NCBI GenBank assembly: GCA_039812765.1
Contig: JBDIBF010000109.1
Location: 1-7,980 of the forward strand
Direction of reading: 5' to 3'
Source: JADJVL01 sp039812765
Lineage (GTDB): Bacteria > Acidobacteriota > Holophagae > Holophagales > Holophagaceae
Length of the DNA: 7,980 nucleotides
Part shown: piece after piece, positions 7,648-7,980 of the stretch
How the letters are laid out: every line of letters starts with the position of its first letter
How positions within the stretch are numbered: the first letter of the stretch is position 1
Program-made: the position numbers and the translations under genes
Notes under the pieces: model-generated
Databases searched by the model: none
Told to the model about the DNA's origin: nothing
What the model saw: the letters and a program-made list of their open reading frames with translations, nothing else

Positions 7648-7721
7648 GGGCTCTGGGCTTTGGGCTCTGGGCTTTGGGCATTGGGCTTTGGCCAGAGCCT
7701 AGAGCCTAGAGCCTAAAGCCT
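7648..7721. repeat. Heptamer array with inverted halves between rpmB and tsaB
   Basis: On the plus strand, six contiguous 7-mers of the form GGGCTYT (one degenerate, GGGCATT) fill 7648-7689: GGGCTCT, GGGCTTT, GGGCTCT, GGGCTTT, GGGCATT, GGGCTTT. After a 4-nt centre come four more 7-mers (7694-7721): AGAGCCT three times and AAAGCCT. The reverse complements of the latter are AGGCTCT and AGGCTTT, so the right half is an inverted relative of the left half. The transcript could fold into an imperfect hairpin with G-U pairs. The array ends 2 nt before the tsaB ATG. Confidence 0.85.
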
Positions 7722-7732
7722 GGGGCCCTGAA

Positions 7733-7766
7733 CGCGAAGAGGCGGCCCGGAGGCCGCCTCTTCGCG
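7733..7766 (-). terminator. Probable hairpin terminator after rpmB (no U-tract)
   Basis: There is a perfect 15-bp inverted repeat, CGCGAAGAGGCGGCC at 7733-7747 and its exact complement at 7752-7766, around a 4-nt loop. It begins 12 nt past the rpmB stop in the direction of transcription. Such a stem is far beyond chance. On the minus strand it is followed by TTCAGGGCC rather than a run of U, so it is not a canonical intrinsic terminator. It could stop transcription in a high-GC host, stabilise the rpmB mRNA 3' end, or serve both strands, being symmetric. Confidence 0.7.
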
Positions 7767-7778
7767 GAACGGAATCCC

Positions 7779-7980
7779 TCAGGCCGCGGACTTGGCGCGG
7801 TTGAACTTCGCCGTGCCCTTGGGGGCCTTGGTGATCTTGCCGGCCTGGATGCAGCTCGTGCAGACGCGCACGCGCTTCGGGGCGCCGTTCACCAGGGCAC
7901 GCACCTCCTGGAGGTTGGGGTTCCAGCGGCGCTTGGTGATGTTATGGGCGTGGCTGACGTTGTTGCCGAACTGGGGCTTC
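7779..7980 (-). CDS. rpmB: 50S ribosomal protein L28, C-terminal part (N-terminus outside window)
   Basis: The last 66 codons and the TGA stop are visible. They read KPQFGNNVSHAHNITKRRWN at first, the L28 hallmark, followed by PNLQEVRALVNGAPKRVRV and a CTSC motif. L28 is a small protein of the large ribosomal subunit. The CxxC here is the second half of the zinc ribbon found in the C+ type of L28; the first CxxC would lie in the roughly ten N-terminal residues missing beyond the edge. The Lys/Arg-rich tail (KAPKGTAKFNRAKSAA) is typical of rRNA-binding proteins. A strong hairpin follows the stop, so rpmB probably forms its own transcript rather than sharing one with tsaB. Confidence 0.96.
   Translation of the reverse strand, partial: KPQFGNNVSHAHNITKRRWNPNLQEVRALVNGAPKRVRVCTSCIQAGKITKAPKGTAKFNRAKSAA

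Noticed and set aside
7648..7721. CRISPR-like array
   Set aside because: Units are 7 bp and contiguous, without spacers, so it is a simple tandem repeat.

Overview
This is a GC-rich window (very high G+C by eye, with strong G/C bias at third codon positions) in which every supported gene lies on the minus strand. From right to left, in the direction of transcription, these are: the 3' part of rpmB (ribosomal protein L28), tsaB, rimI, an NtrY-like membrane sensor histidine kinase, and a very long secreted multidomain protein that runs off the left edge. High GC, a zinc-ribbon type L28, an NtrY-type kinase and a giant PHP/PKD/lamin-tail secreted protein would suit an acidobacterium of the Holophaga/Geothrix type. 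A myxobacterium or another high-GC Gram-negative is not excluded; no taxonomic marker is complete here.

Right end (7646-7980): rpmB ends at 7779. It is followed by a perfect 15-bp stem with a 4-nt loop, a probable terminator without a U-tract. Next comes a 74-bp array of 7-mers whose two halves are roughly inverted copies of each other, and the array ends 2 nt before the tsaB start codon.

Middle (4421-7645): tsaB and rimI overlap by one base (TGATG) and are surely co-translated. TsaB is a partner in tRNA t6A synthesis and RimI is a GNAT N-acetyltransferase; the two are often neighbours in bacteria. The kinase follows after 49 bp and may be the third gene of the same operon. It has four membrane segments, a periplasmic loop, HAMP, a PAS-like region, and intact H, N, G1 and G2 boxes. 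No NtrX-type response regulator lies in the window.

Left half (1-4420): a 164-bp intergenic region with an operator-like inverted repeat and a Shine-Dalgarno site precedes an open reading frame of at least 1418 codons with neither a stop nor the C-terminus in view. The protein has a signal peptide, a FlgD-like Ig fold, a Pro/Ala linker, a PHP-type metallohydrolase domain of the CehA/McbA kind, a PKD domain, and then Ig-like domains alternating with lamin-tail domains (LTD). An Ig-LTD module is duplicated at a period of about 1.41-1.43 kb. This protein is the most unusual item in the window: a likely exported PHP enzyme on a long adhesive stalk, with glutamine where the second histidine of the first metal motif is expected.
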